Assembly (NCBI GenBank): GCA_032358255.1
Contig: JAULBX010006664.1
Location: forward strand, 124,001 to 188,000
DNA length: 64,000 nt
Reading direction: 5' to 3'
Source: Heterotrichella gracilis
Taxonomy: Eukaryota; Sar; Xanthophyceae; Tribonematales; Xanthonemataceae
Shown here: piece after piece, positions 54,532 to 63,132 of the stretch
How positions within the stretch are numbered: the first letter of the stretch is position 1
How the letters are laid out: each line of letters opens with the position of its first letter
Program-made: the position numbers and the translations under genes
The notes under the pieces: generated by a model
What the model saw: the letters and a program-made list of their open reading frames with translations, nothing else
Told to the model about the DNA's origin: nothing
The model's database searches: none

Positions 54532-55782
54532 ATGGACTTCAAAAACTACAAATTTACCGTAACCGATCGTTTCGTTAAATACGCAAAAATAGATACACAA
54601 TCCGATCCAACTTCTTCAACTTGTCCAAGCACTGAAAAGCAAAAGAACTTAGGAAAAGTTTTAGTGGAAGAATTAAAACAAATGGGTATTAAAGATGCAG
54701 AGATGGATGAACATGGTTACATATATGCCACCATCGAAAGCAACACCTCTAAAAAAGTTCCTACAATTTGTTTTTGTTCACACATGGATACATCACCTGA
54801 TTGCAGTGGTACAAATGTAAATCCGGTGATCCATAAAAATTATAATGGTAAGGATATTGTTTTACCGAACGATAATACACAAGTAATTAAATTTAGTGAA
54901 CATCCCGCGTTGGCTGCGCAAATTGGAAATGATATTGTAACAGCCGATGGCACGACTTTGCTTGGTGCAGATAATAAAGCGGGCCTTGCAGAAATTATGG
55001 ATGCGGCTCATTATTTAATGCTACATCCTGAAGTAAAACATGGCAAGATCAGAATTTTATTTACACCCGATGAAGAAATTGGAAGAGGCGCAGATAAAGT
55101 AAATATTAAAAAACTGGACGCTGAATTTGGTTACACAATGGATGGCGAAACGTTAGGACATGTAGAAAATGAAACGTTTAGTGCCGACGGTGTAAGCATT
55201 AAGATCAAAGGCTTTCCAACACATCCGGGTTTTGCTAAAGACAAAATGCAACACGCTATAAAAATCGCAGCTCAAATAGTAAATAAAATTCCAGCCCATA
55301 AAACGCCGGAGACAACAGAAAAGAAACAACCTTTTATGCACCCGGTTGCCATTAATGGCGGTTTGGAAGAAGTTGAAATTAAATTTATCATCCGTGCTTT
55401 TGATACGCCAACACTTTTAGCTTTAGAAGAAGAACTTCGTCAGATAACGGTTGAGGTATTGTCGCATTACGATAAATGTTCTTACGAATTTGTGGTAACA
55501 CAACAATACCGTAACATGAAAGATGTATTGAATACCTGTCCTCAGGTAGTTGAGTATGCTTTGGAAGCTATCAAAAGAACAGGTGTAGAGCCTGTGTTAT
55601 CAAGCATCAGGGGCGGAACCGATGGTTCGCGTTTGTCTTTTATGGGTTTACCTTGTCCTAATATTTATGCAGGCGAGCATGCTTTTCACAGCAAGCAGGA
55701 GTGGGTGAGTGTTTCTGACATGCAAAAAGCAACAGAGACAATTGTGCATTTGGTAAGCATTTGGGAAGAGAAAGCTAATTAA
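54532..55782 (+). CDS. pepT: peptidase T (tripeptide aminopeptidase)
   Basis: The 416-residue M20 metallopeptidase has FCSHMDTSPD (zinc His and Asp), LLGADNKAGLAEIM (bridging Asp), FTPDEEIGRGADK (catalytic and ligand Glu), YTMDGETLG and a final AGEHAFHSKQEW zinc His. It releases the N-terminal residue from tripeptides in the cytoplasm. The gene lies between two copies of a palindromic element. Confidence 0.95.
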   Translation: MDFKNYKFTVTDRFVKYAKIDTQSDPTSSTCPSTEKQKNLGKVLVEELKQMGIKDAEMDEHGYIYATIESNTSKKVPTICFCSHMDTSPDCSGTNVNPVIHKNYNGKDIVLPNDNTQVIKFSEHPALAAQIGNDIVTADGTTLLGADNKAGLAEIMDAAHYLMLHPEVKHGKIRILFTPDEEIGRGADKVNIKKLDAEFGYTMDGETLGHVENETFSADGVSIKIKGFPTHPGFAKDKMQHAIKIAAQIVNKIPAHKTPETTEKKQPFMHPVAINGGLEEVEIKFIIRAFDTPTLLALEEELRQITVEVLSHYDKCSYEFVVTQQYRNMKDVLNTCPQVVEYALEAIKRTGVEPVLSSIRGGTDGSRLSFMGLPCPNIYAGEHAFHSKQEWVSVSDMQKATETIVHLVSIWEEKAN

Positions 55783-55826
55783 CAATTTAAAGTTAGAATG
55801 TTAAAGTATGACAGTTTAAATACCGT

Positions 55827-55931
55827 TGTCACTTCGAGTAGTTCCGACCATAGGAGGAACGTATCGAGAAGCGATCAAATGAGTAAACTGTTCTCGATAC
55901 ACTCCACTTCGTTTCGTTACTCGAACTGACA
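55827..55931. repeat. cloverleaf-like palindromic element, copy B
   Basis: The 105-bp element has terminal inverted repeats TGTCACTTCGAGTA and TACTCGAACTGACA (13 of 14 complementary) and a perfect 10-bp inner hairpin GTATCGAGAA/TTCTCGATAC. A short GTTCC/GGAAC arm matches the first arm of copy A in position. It lies in the same orientation as copy A, 15 bp before the next start codon. Confidence 0.85.
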
Positions 55932-55945
55932 GTAAATAATCCCAA

Positions 55946-56875
55946 ATGATCAACTACGAACCAATTATCAATAAAATTTATTACCAGAATTTTGAGATCG
56001 ATGTTCTTCGTTTGGATCTGGTTGATCCGGAAGTTGGCGGTAACAAATGGTTCAAACTAAAAAAGAATATTAAAAAGGCCAGGCAGGACGAACAAAAAAC
56101 AATTATAACCTTTGGCGGCGCTTACTCTAATCACATTGCAGCAACAGCTGCAGCTTGCAAAACATTACGCTTAAATGGTATTGCAGTTATTCGTGGTGAA
56201 GAAACGGAAATTCTAAATCCAACTTTGCAAACGGCTAAAGAAAAAGGAATGCAGTTTTATTTTGTTGATCGTGAAACATACTCAACAAAAGACAGCATTG
56301 ATTTCAAAAAACATTTGAACCGAAAATTTGGCCCACATTATTTAATCCCCGAAGGTGGAAATAACCTGGAAGGGATCTTAGGTTGCGCGGAAATTTTGAG
56401 ACCCGAATGGGATCATAATTTTATATTCTGCGCTTGTGGCACAGCAACTACTTACGCAGGCACTGTAGCTTCATGTAAGCCGGGGCAAAAGGTTGTAGGT
56501 ATTTCTGTCTTAAAAGGAGAAAATGTTTTGGTAAAAGAAACGAACGAAAAATTGCAAAGTGCTTTTCCTGACAAAAATATTTTGATAAATGGAAATGATG
56601 AATTAGATAAAACCCAAATAGAAAATAATTGTATTACCAATAAGTATTGTTTTAACGGTTATGCTAAAATGGATAAAGGTCTGATCGGATTTAAAAGCGA
56701 TTTCGAAAGGGAATATGAAATTCCTTTAGACCATGTTTATACCGCAAAATTATTTTATGCTGTTTTCGATCTTATTCATTTAAAAAAAGTAAAACCCGGA
56801 TCAAAATTGCTTGTTATTCATAGCGGCGGTTTGCAGGGTAATAAGGGTTTTGAAGCGAGATACAATTTGAGTTAA
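55946..56875 (+). CDS. PLP-dependent ACC deaminase/D-cysteine desulfhydrase-like protein
   Basis: The 309 residues fit fold-type II PLP enzymes of the ACC deaminase/DcyD group. The PLP lysine is in EVGGNKWFKLKKN, followed by TFGGAYSNHIAATAAACK (substrate loop), IPEGGNNLEG, CGTATTYAG (phosphate-binding) and VIHSGGLQGNKGF. It is shorter than D-cysteine desulfhydrase of E. coli (about 328). The true substrate cannot be told from the sequence. Confidence 0.82.
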   Translation: MINYEPIINKIYYQNFEIDVLRLDLVDPEVGGNKWFKLKKNIKKARQDEQKTIITFGGAYSNHIAATAAACKTLRLNGIAVIRGEETEILNPTLQTAKEKGMQFYFVDRETYSTKDSIDFKKHLNRKFGPHYLIPEGGNNLEGILGCAEILRPEWDHNFIFCACGTATTYAGTVASCKPGQKVVGISVLKGENVLVKETNEKLQSAFPDKNILINGNDELDKTQIENNCITNKYCFNGYAKMDKGLIGFKSDFEREYEIPLDHVYTAKLFYAVFDLIHLKKVKPGSKLLVIHSGGLQGNKGFEARYNLS

Positions 56876-56913
56876 TAGAACTTTCTAAACCTTCTAAACT
56901 TTTTAACTAAGTT

Positions 56914-57672
56914 TTACCACTTTGCCCCAATCCTGTAATTTAAACTAAAAGCAGCATACGATTGTTTCGGACTTATTTGCGCGCCGGCCGGCGATGATAA
57001 AATTCGAACCACACCAAAACCAAAAGACAAATGTTGTATGCCGGGTTTATCGTATTTTCCATATTTCCAGCCAAATTGTGTTTGTATGGTGTAAGCCTCT
57101 ATTCCTTCTGCAAACATATCGGTGCCATATCTTATTCTCGGACCGATAAAGAACTTTGAATTTGTTTTTCTTCCTATATAAAAATTTACATCCACGCCTC
57201 CAATAAAATTAACGCCGCTTAATCTTTTGGGTGCATTTGCGCTGGTATCAATTGTTGAATTGTATAATCTTCCACTAGGATCAAAGGTTAATATTAATGG
57301 AAAAGCAAAACCAATTTTATTGTCCTTCGTAAAACGTTCATAAACAAAGCTCACACGTCCCATAAAAATGCCAAGGGGTTGGATGCCTACAGCATTTCTT
57401 TTGTAAACAGTGGTATCGGCTTTCCTGGTTACAACAGTTTTTTTCTCTCCGGAAAAAATAAAGACCTCGCCTTTATAATTCTCTACCAAAAGTAATTCTG
57501 TTTTAGGGATCTGTTGTGTTTTTACAGAGGTATCGGAGTTCTTATAATAAACAACATCGCTAGATATAGAGACAATAAATCCTTTTTTTGATGTTCCGTT
57601 CTTAAAGAAAAGTTTATCCTGCGCATTTAAGCTCAACGAAAAAATAAATAGCAATATGTATATTTTTTGCAT
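56914..57672 (-). CDS. outer-membrane-like protein, second of a paralogous pair
   Basis: The 252 residues have a signal peptide (cut near LNAQ), then a short N-terminal module beginning DKLFFKNGTSKKGFIVSI, then a beta-rich region from about residue 90 with amphipathic strands (FIGPRIRYGTDMF, HLSFGFGVVRIL), which suggests a small outer-membrane barrel. Its ATG overlaps the TAA of the upstream paralogue (TAATG). No family name can be given. Confidence 0.65.
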   Translation of the reverse strand: MQKIYILLFIFSLSLNAQDKLFFKNGTSKKGFIVSISSDVVYYKNSDTSVKTQQIPKTELLLVENYKGEVFIFSGEKKTVVTRKADTTVYKRNAVGIQPLGIFMGRVSFVYERFTKDNKIGFAFPLILTFDPSGRLYNSTIDTSANAPKRLSGVNFIGGVDVNFYIGRKTNSKFFIGPRIRYGTDMFAEGIEAYTIQTQFGWKYGKYDKPGIQHLSFGFGVVRILSSPAGAQISPKQSYAAFSLNYRIGAKW

Positions 57673-58553
57673 TATAGTTTAAATCCAAGATTTATCCCAA
57701 AATAAAATTTCGGTAAAAATTTAACGTTCAAAGGGTCTGCCGGCTTGCCAGAGTTAGAAGTGTTATTCTGATTTAAAACCATATTGTATTGATCTCTATA
57801 ATCACCACGTAATTTAAATGCACCCAGACCAAAAATAGTTTTTATGAAAAAATTCTTTGTCACATCGCTATGTGTACCAATTGTAAATATCGTAGCCAAC
57901 TGACTGCCCTTAGTATATGTATAGTTAACTGTTACAGCCACCGCATTACCAACTTTTACACTGTCTTCTTTCACGCTGCTGTAACTGAAAGACGTATATT
58001 TTACCATTACGCCAAAATGCATGTAGGTTCTTTTTTCTGTATTGCCGGGATAAAAATTAATATAACCCCCAAGGTCGTAATGTTTTTTTGCGTTGGTTAA
58101 AACAGCAAAGAATGCATTTGGAAATGTGGCATACAAATTAAAATTATACGCTCCCATTACACCTAGCCCAACTTTTTTTGATGGTAAAATGCGTTCGTAA
58201 AAAGCAGAAATATCTGCATTACACAATGCCAGGCTATTTATGGAAGCATGGTTGTAACTATAGATCTCTTTTTCTTTTTGTTTAAAATGAAAATTCTCTT
58301 TTTTGTCTGGAGAAGCAATTACATTTTTTTCAGGATCATTAATTTTCTCGAACGAACCATCGGCAAATTGTATTAGCAGTATAGCTGATCTTGGGAATTC
58401 ATTATTCTCGAAATCAATTTTAAGCACAATTTGCTCAGGACCGATTTCAGTAACTTTCCCTTTTTTGGTAGTGCCATCTAAAAAGTAGAGTTTATCCTGA
58501 CTTTTTAAGACAAATGCAAAAAGAAAAAGTATATATAGGAATAAATGCCTCAA
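57672..58553 (-). CDS. outer-membrane-like protein, first of a paralogous pair
   Basis: The 293 residues start with TTG at 58553 (no ATG is available before the signal peptide, cut near KSQ). The module DKLYFLDGTTKKGKVTEIGP matches the corresponding part of the next gene. A linker about residues 75-95 and a beta-rich barrel-like part follow. The module looks like a small beta-barrel (Sm-like) fold, but this is a guess. Function is unknown. Confidence 0.62.
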   Translation of the reverse strand: MRHLFLYILFLFAFVLKSQDKLYFLDGTTKKGKVTEIGPEQIVLKIDFENNEFPRSAILLIQFADGSFEKINDPEKNVIASPDKKENFHFKQKEKEIYSYNHASINSLALCNADISAFYERILPSKKVGLGVMGAYNFNLYATFPNAFFAVLTNAKKHYDLGGYINFYPGNTEKRTYMHFGVMVKYTSFSYSSVKEDSVKVGNAVAVTVNYTYTKGSQLATIFTIGTHSDVTKNFFIKTIFGLGAFKLRGDYRDQYNMVLNQNNTSNSGKPADPLNVKFLPKFYFGINLGFKL

Positions 58554-58674
58554 CCCCTCAAAGATATGAAAAAAGCCAAAGCTTTAGCGCTTACAAATGG
58601 CCAAAACATAGGCTATTCCTCCCTTTTGGATTTAACTACTAAAATCTATATCTTTAGACATAAATTTTTGAACT

Positions 58675-60105
58675 ATGGGATGTGGAAGTGGCGGATGCGG
58701 AACTGAAAAAAATGGAGTTCCGGCTGGCTGTAATAATAACGGTTCTTGTGGTACTGCCGATGGTTGTAACAAGTTAACTGTTTTTGACTGGTTAGGGAAC
58801 ATGAATTTACCCGAAGGCCAAAGTCAATTTGATATAGTAGAAGTGCGTTTTAAGAATTCCAGGAAAGAATTTTTCAGGAACCTCAATAATTTATCCTTAA
58901 GTGTTGGTGAGGTAATTGCTGTGGAAGCATCTCCCGGACATGATATTGGAACTGTTTCTTTAACCGGTGAATTGGTAAAACTTCAACTTAAGAAAAGAAA
59001 TGTAAATTTTGACAGCGAAGAAATTCGCAAAGTTTATCGTAAAGCAAAACAAAGCGATATTGATAAATGGAAAGAAGCACAGTCGTTGGAAGTTAATACC
59101 ATGTTTCGTGCAAGAACCATTGCTTTAAAGCTTGGTTTAGAGATGAAGTTAAGTGATGTAGAATTTCAGGGAGATAAATCAAAAGCTATTTTTTATTATA
59201 CAGCTGATGCGCGTGTTGACTTCAGGGAACTGATAAAAGTGTTAGCCGAAGAATTTAAAGTGCGCGTAGAAATGCGCCAGATAGGGGCAAGACAGGAAGC
59301 TGCACGTTTGGGCGGAATTGGCGCCTGCGGACGTGAATTATGCTGCAGTACCTGGTTAACTGATTTTAGAACCGTGAGTACATCTGCGGCAAGATACCAA
59401 CAGTTATCTTTAAATCCGTTGAAATTAGCCGGACAATGTGGTAAATTAAAATGCTGTTTAAATTACGAGCTGGATAGTTATATTGACGCGTTAAAAGAAT
59501 TTCCGGATATGGACGGTAAAAAATTACTGACCAAAAAAGGAGAGGCTTTTTTACAGAAGACAGATATTTTCCGTCGTATGATGTGGTTTAGTTACCGCCA
59601 CGATCCGGGTGTTTTTATTCCCTTAAATGTAAAAACGGTTCATTCTGTTTTAGAAGCCAATGCAAAAGGCGATCTGCCGGACGATATTAAATCGGCTATA
59701 GTTACCGAAGCGCTTGCGAAAGCGGTAGATCAACCTGTTTTTGAAAATGTAGTTGGCCAGGATAGTTTAACACGTTTTGATAGAAAACCAAAAGCTAAAC
59801 AACACAATAAGCCAAACAGGAATAATAACAACAAGCCAAATAACAATCCTAACCAAAAGCCGAACAACAATCCGAACCAAAAAAATACTACTAATCCTAA
59901 TCAAAAAACAAACCAAAACCCTAACCAAAAACCAAAAATGCAGGGTGGTGGAAATAATAATCCCAATAACAAACCAAATAATAATCCAAACAACAAGAAC
60001 AATAATCCAAACAGGAATAACAATAACCCGAACAAAAAATTTAACAAACCCAATAATGACAACAAGAACACACCTAAGAACGATCCTCCAAAGACCGATA
60101 CTTAA
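58675..60105 (+). CDS. RicT/YaaT-like PSP1-domain protein with Asn/Pro/Lys-rich tail
   Basis: The 476 residues begin with a cysteine/glycine-rich segment (MGCGSGGCGTEKNG ...). The PSP1 region (about 40-300) contains the conserved GIGACGRELCCSTWL and LAGQCGKLKCCLNYEL cysteine motifs. The last about 100 residues are a low-complexity Asn/Pro/Lys/Gln tail. In B. subtilis, RicT (YaaT) works with other Ric proteins around Fe-S clusters in RNA processing and development. The role in Bacteroidota is not settled. The last 50 bases overlap the start of gldH in another frame. Confidence 0.85.
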   Translation: MGCGSGGCGTEKNGVPAGCNNNGSCGTADGCNKLTVFDWLGNMNLPEGQSQFDIVEVRFKNSRKEFFRNLNNLSLSVGEVIAVEASPGHDIGTVSLTGELVKLQLKKRNVNFDSEEIRKVYRKAKQSDIDKWKEAQSLEVNTMFRARTIALKLGLEMKLSDVEFQGDKSKAIFYYTADARVDFRELIKVLAEEFKVRVEMRQIGARQEAARLGGIGACGRELCCSTWLTDFRTVSTSAARYQQLSLNPLKLAGQCGKLKCCLNYELDSYIDALKEFPDMDGKKLLTKKGEAFLQKTDIFRRMMWFSYRHDPGVFIPLNVKTVHSVLEANAKGDLPDDIKSAIVTEALAKAVDQPVFENVVGQDSLTRFDRKPKAKQHNKPNRNNNNKPNNNPNQKPNNNPNQKNTTNPNQKTNQNPNQKPKMQGGGNNNPNNKPNNNPNNKNNNPNRNNNNPNKKFNKPNNDNKNTPKNDPPKTDT

Positions 60106-60565
60106 TAAAGCTGCATTATTTTGTTTGGCAATTTTTTTATTGTCGTCCTGCAACAATAATGTAGTTTACTCTAAGTATCAAAAGTTTAACGAGAACGAAT
60201 GGTATGCCAAAGACAAGGCGGTGTTTGATCTTGAAATTACCGATACACTTACTTTAAATAATATTTCGTTAATGGTGCGCCATGCGGATGCTTATCCTTA
60301 CAGGAATTTATTTGTTTTTGTGACCACAAAATATCCTGATGGAAAAGTACTGACCGATACCATGGAAGTTATTTTATCTGATGATAAAGGAAAATGGCAG
60401 GGGAGTGGTGCCGGTGATATTTTTGACTTTAAAGTCCCTATCAAAAAAAATGTACGTTTTCCTTTAGCAGGAAAATATCAATTCTCGTTTGAGCAGGCTA
60501 TGCGTGTAGATCCATTGCCATTAATAATGGATTTTGGATTTGAAATAGAGAAAAGTAAACAGTAA
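60056..60565 (+). CDS. gldH: gliding motility lipoprotein GldH
   Basis: The 169 residues match GldH in size and layout: a lipoprotein signal with Cys32 (FLLSSC), then a beta-rich domain with FNENEWYAKDKAVFDLEIT, LMVRHADAYPYRNLFVFV and GDIFDFKVPIKKNVRFP. GldH is required for gliding and chitin use in Flavobacterium. The ATG at 60056 gives a basic n-region (MTTRTHLRTILQRPILNK) and overlaps the RicT-like gene by 50 bp. The frame is open further upstream only because it reads through that gene's low-complexity tail. Confidence 0.85.
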   Translation: MTTRTHLRTILQRPILNKAALFCLAIFLLSSCNNNVVYSKYQKFNENEWYAKDKAVFDLEITDTLTLNNISLMVRHADAYPYRNLFVFVTTKYPDGKVLTDTMEVILSDDKGKWQGSGAGDIFDFKVPIKKNVRFPLAGKYQFSFEQAMRVDPLPLIMDFGFEIEKSKQ

Positions 60566-60568
60566 CAC

Positions 60569-61042
60569 TTATTTTTTTGAAGTAACTACAACTGTAACGC
60601 GCCTATTACCCCGTCCATAATAGCCGCAACGGTGCGTGTCCATTATTTTTTTCCAATCTTCATATTCAAAAACGGGTTTTGTTTCGCCAAATCCGATAGC
60701 TTTAATTCTGTCACTTGCAATTCCTTTGTCTACAAGATATTTTTTTACAGATGCTGCGCGATCTTTTGAAAGTTGAAGATTTTTAGCATCATCTCCACGA
60801 AAATCTGTGTGAGCGCCCAATTCGATATTAACTGTGGAATTATTTTTAAGAAATTGATAAACGCTGTCTAACTGAAAAACATCAGCAATAAATATATTTG
60901 AGGAGCCAAGTTCGAATTTTATATCGTATAAATGTTGAAACTGCCCTACGTTAACATTTGTATCTGCAAGATTAAAAGGTTGAGAAAGCCCGCTAAAAGA
61001 AAGAAGAATAAAAATTAAAATATGTACAAATGTTTTTTTCAT
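60569..61042 (-). CDS. OmpA-family peptidoglycan-binding protein
   Basis: The 157 residues have a signal peptide (cut near GLSQ) and one OmpA-like C-terminal domain (about 40-150): IKFELGSSNIFIADVFQLDS, ELGAHTDFRGDDAKNLQLSKDRA and IKAIGFGETKP. The Asp and Arg that bind diaminopimelate are present. No barrel or TPR part is present, so it is probably periplasmic. Its ATG overlaps the stop of the GNAT gene (TGATG). Confidence 0.88.
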   Translation of the reverse strand: MKKTFVHILIFILLSFSGLSQPFNLADTNVNVGQFQHLYDIKFELGSSNIFIADVFQLDSVYQFLKNNSTVNIELGAHTDFRGDDAKNLQLSKDRAASVKKYLVDKGIASDRIKAIGFGETKPVFEYEDWKKIMDTHRCGYYGRGNRRVTVVVTSKK

Positions 61043-61557
61043 CAGAGTTGATCGGTTTTTTGTAACACTTTTTCATAAGCTCTTCTTGGCGAACCATTAA
61101 AAAATACTTCACCACAATAGGTATAGCCTAACCTGTCTACAATTTTAAGCATGGGGATGTTGTCAAAGTTGGTGTCTACCTTAATGCTATACACTTTTTT
61201 CTCAATACTTAATTCTTCTATTTGTTTAAAGAGATAGGTGGCTACACCTTTTCCTTTAACTGCATTGGATGTTGCTACACGGTGCACCACAACATAATCA
61301 CCATTGCTTAACCATTTTCCTATAATATCTGTATAGGCAGGCTCAATATCAAAAATAATAGCAGCGTAAGCTACTATCTGTTCATTGTCAACTAGCACAT
61401 AACCATAGCCTTTGGTTATATCATCATGAATGCTTTGTTCATTTGGATAACCATTTTGCCATTGCGTGCTCCCATCTTGTTTTCTTTGCGCTATTGCTTG
61501 TTGTAAGATCTGCCAGATAACAGGCGATTCCAAAAAAGTAGCTTTTCTTAAGATCAT
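61042..61557 (-). CDS. GNAT family N-acetyltransferase
   Basis: The 171-residue acetyltransferase has the GNAT core: VDNEQIVAYAAIIFDIEP, VHRVATSNAVKGKGVATYLFKQIEE (acetyl-CoA loop) and SIKVDTNFDNIPMLKIVDRLGYTYCG. The substrate is unknown. It lies 20 bp after the stop of the next cassette-like gene, and no palindromic site separates them. It therefore marks the edge of the accessory region. Confidence 0.88.
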   Translation of the reverse strand: MILRKATFLESPVIWQILQQAIAQRKQDGSTQWQNGYPNEQSIHDDITKGYGYVLVDNEQIVAYAAIIFDIEPAYTDIIGKWLSNGDYVVVHRVATSNAVKGKGVATYLFKQIEELSIEKKVYSIKVDTNFDNIPMLKIVDRLGYTYCGEVFFNGSPRRAYEKVLQKTDQL

Positions 61558-61577
61558 TAGTTTTAGATTCTGGTTTT

Positions 61578-62093
61578 TTATGCAGCCTTCAATGCTCTGT
61601 CAAGTATTTTTAAGTTTGAAATATATTCTTTTGAATGTTCCCAATCTTCTGATAGCTCAGCCCAAATAATTTGTCGGTCAATAGCAAGTTGAATAATTTT
61701 TTTGTTCTCTGCTTCAATAATTCCTTCGTCTACAAGTTGAGCAAATCCTGTTGCAATTACTGAATTGTCTAACGTGTAAATGTACTGTTGGTCGTCAAAA
61801 TCTTCATCTTCGATTTGAGATTTTATTTTAGTTCTTGATAGCAATTCGGAATTGTAGGCTGCAAATTCCATTTCGCCAACGCCTTCAATTACCCATTTTA
61901 AACAGTCAAGAGTTGGTGTAGCTGGATTTTCTTTTCTCCAATCTCTAAATTCTGCTAACGCCGTGTCGCCTTCGTCTGAACCAAAAGGGGCAAGTTCGTC
62001 AATACAACTCCAAAAAAATTCTTCTGGAATTAGTTCAATTGCTTTTTGATGTGCGTTGTCAATGTCTATACCGTATTTTTCCTCTTCTTCCAT
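61578..62093 (-). CDS. acidic cytoplasmic protein of unknown function (cassette-like gene)
   Basis: The 171 residues start with EEEEKYGIDIDNAHQKAI and are acidic throughout, probably alpha-helical. No signal peptide or membrane segment is present. The size and acidity fit proteins such as immunity or regulatory partners, but no partner toxin is nearby and no family was recognised. An attC-like element lies directly upstream. Confidence 0.6.
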   Translation of the reverse strand: MEEEEKYGIDIDNAHQKAIELIPEEFFWSCIDELAPFGSDEGDTALAEFRDWRKENPATPTLDCLKWVIEGVGEMEFAAYNSELLSRTKIKSQIEDEDFDDQQYIYTLDNSVIATGFAQLVDEGIIEAENKKIIQLAIDRQIIWAELSEDWEHSKEYISNLKILDRALKAA

Positions 62094-62113
62094 AAAGTCA
62101 AATTTTATTTTAC

Positions 62114-62209
62114 CTATAACGTTTTGCGGCTACTTGCAGTTTTTTGCTTTGTCAAGTTAAGCATTTGAGCGTTAACACGCAAGAACGGCGTGTATTTGCT
62201 GTTAGTTCC
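62114..62209 (-). other. attC-like palindromic site 1
   Basis: Read on the minus strand, the 96-bp element begins ACTAACAGCAAATACACG and ends CAAAACGTTATAGG. The ends are complementary at TAAC/GTTA, and an inner ACACGC/GCGTGT hairpin is present. It begins 5 bp after the stop codon of the gene at 62215. The start shares 15 of 17 bases with site 3. The size lies in the usual range of integron attC sites. Confidence 0.55.
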
Positions 62210-62214
62210 AGTAC

Positions 62215-62916
62215 TTACCGTCTAAAGTATTTAAGCCACAAAATCAAATTAAGTCCAACTCGGAAATCATAAGTTTTAAAAGTGTTGTAGTGCGTAAATG
62301 AATTAGATCCTTCCATCGTAGTTGTCTTGACATTTGCAATGTTGTAAAAAGGCGTAATATTTAAATTTAGAGTAAACACCCTACTTCGGCCAAGATTACA
62401 TAAAAAACCAACCTGTGGTCCAAAAGAATAATACTGACGGTTAGAGCTTATGGTATTGTCACCAATATACATTGCTGTGTCCGACACGAGTTGTCGATTG
62501 CCAATTCTATAATTTATACCAGCGTAAAAGCTTAAACCTGAGTTTTTCCTTAATGATTCAAAATTAAAATGATAGTTATATGCAAAATGAAATTCAAGGG
62601 TTGATTCATTTCTGTTTCGGGTGGGTCTAATAAGGGAGTCATTTCTGTAATGCGCATCTATATTGTTATTTTTATGGCTCGTCATTACGTCTGCTGATAA
62701 TGAATGATTTTTTAAAAAACTGAATTGAAGTCCGCCCAAAGCGTTAAAGCCATTGTCGTCTCCGAGAAACCAAGGCAATAACCTTAGTCGAATAGCAAAT
62801 GTTTGATAATTCCCTTTTGGGTCAAATGGAGTTGTTCTGTCTGTTATTTTGGAGCTGTCTGACTGAGCGAAAGAACCGCAATAAAGAAGGATAAAATAAA
62901 AAGTCAGATTCTTCAT
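62215..62916 (-). CDS. outer-membrane-like protein of unknown function (cassette-like gene)
   Basis: The 233 residues start at ATG 62916 with a signal peptide (MKNLTFYFILLYCGSFAQS). The rest is beta-rich with alternating hydrophobic residues (YSFGPQVGFLCNLGRSRVF, LNLNITPFYN), ending in FRVGLNLILWLKYFRR. It looks like a small outer-membrane barrel or porin-like protein. The longer in-frame reading from 62985 would run through the upstream palindromic site and is rejected. Confidence 0.62.
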   Translation of the reverse strand: MKNLTFYFILLYCGSFAQSDSSKITDRTTPFDPKGNYQTFAIRLRLLPWFLGDDNGFNALGGLQFSFLKNHSLSADVMTSHKNNNIDAHYRNDSLIRPTRNRNESTLEFHFAYNYHFNFESLRKNSGLSFYAGINYRIGNRQLVSDTAMYIGDNTISSNRQYYSFGPQVGFLCNLGRSRVFTLNLNITPFYNIANVKTTTMEGSNSFTHYNTFKTYDFRVGLNLILWLKYFRR

Positions 62917-62937
62917 AAATACTGTAACAAACCTATT

Positions 62938-63114
62938 GCGGTAACCGTTAGTTGGCATTTTCGAAAACCCACTGCCTATACTCACAAACGTTTATTAAAT
63001 GTACAAATGTTTATTACTAAAGCAAAATGAAAAAAAAGTTCCCGCGTCGCCGGGACAAAATATTGCTTTGCAACCACCCGTCAACCCGCATTGGGCAAGA
63101 CCGCTGTTATGTGC
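62938..63114 (-). other. attC-like palindromic site 2
   Basis: Minus-strand reading begins GCACATAACAGCGG and ends CCAACTAACGGTTACCGC. It starts 18 bp after the stop codon of the gene at 63133. The interior contains CCCG/CGGG and AT-rich arms. At 177 bp it is longer than most attC sites, and the far end is less like the others, so the boundaries are approximate. Confidence 0.4.
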
Positions 63115-63132
63115 TTTAAGCGCCTCACAGTT

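Noticed and set aside
59777-60055. Upstream extension of the gldH frame
   Set aside because: It is Ile/Thr low-complexity sequence from the tail of the other gene. The first ATG giving a normal lipoprotein signal is at 60056.
59790-60100. Tandem AAC/CCN-rich DNA as a possible CRISPR or satellite array
   Set aside because: It has no regular repeat-spacer spacing and is in frame as a low-complexity protein tail.
59767-60156. 129-codon minus-strand ORF with many Val/Ile residues
   Set aside because: It is the antisense of the Asn/Pro/Lys-rich tail of the RicT-like gene. The hydrophobic content is an artefact of AAY/CCN codons read in reverse.
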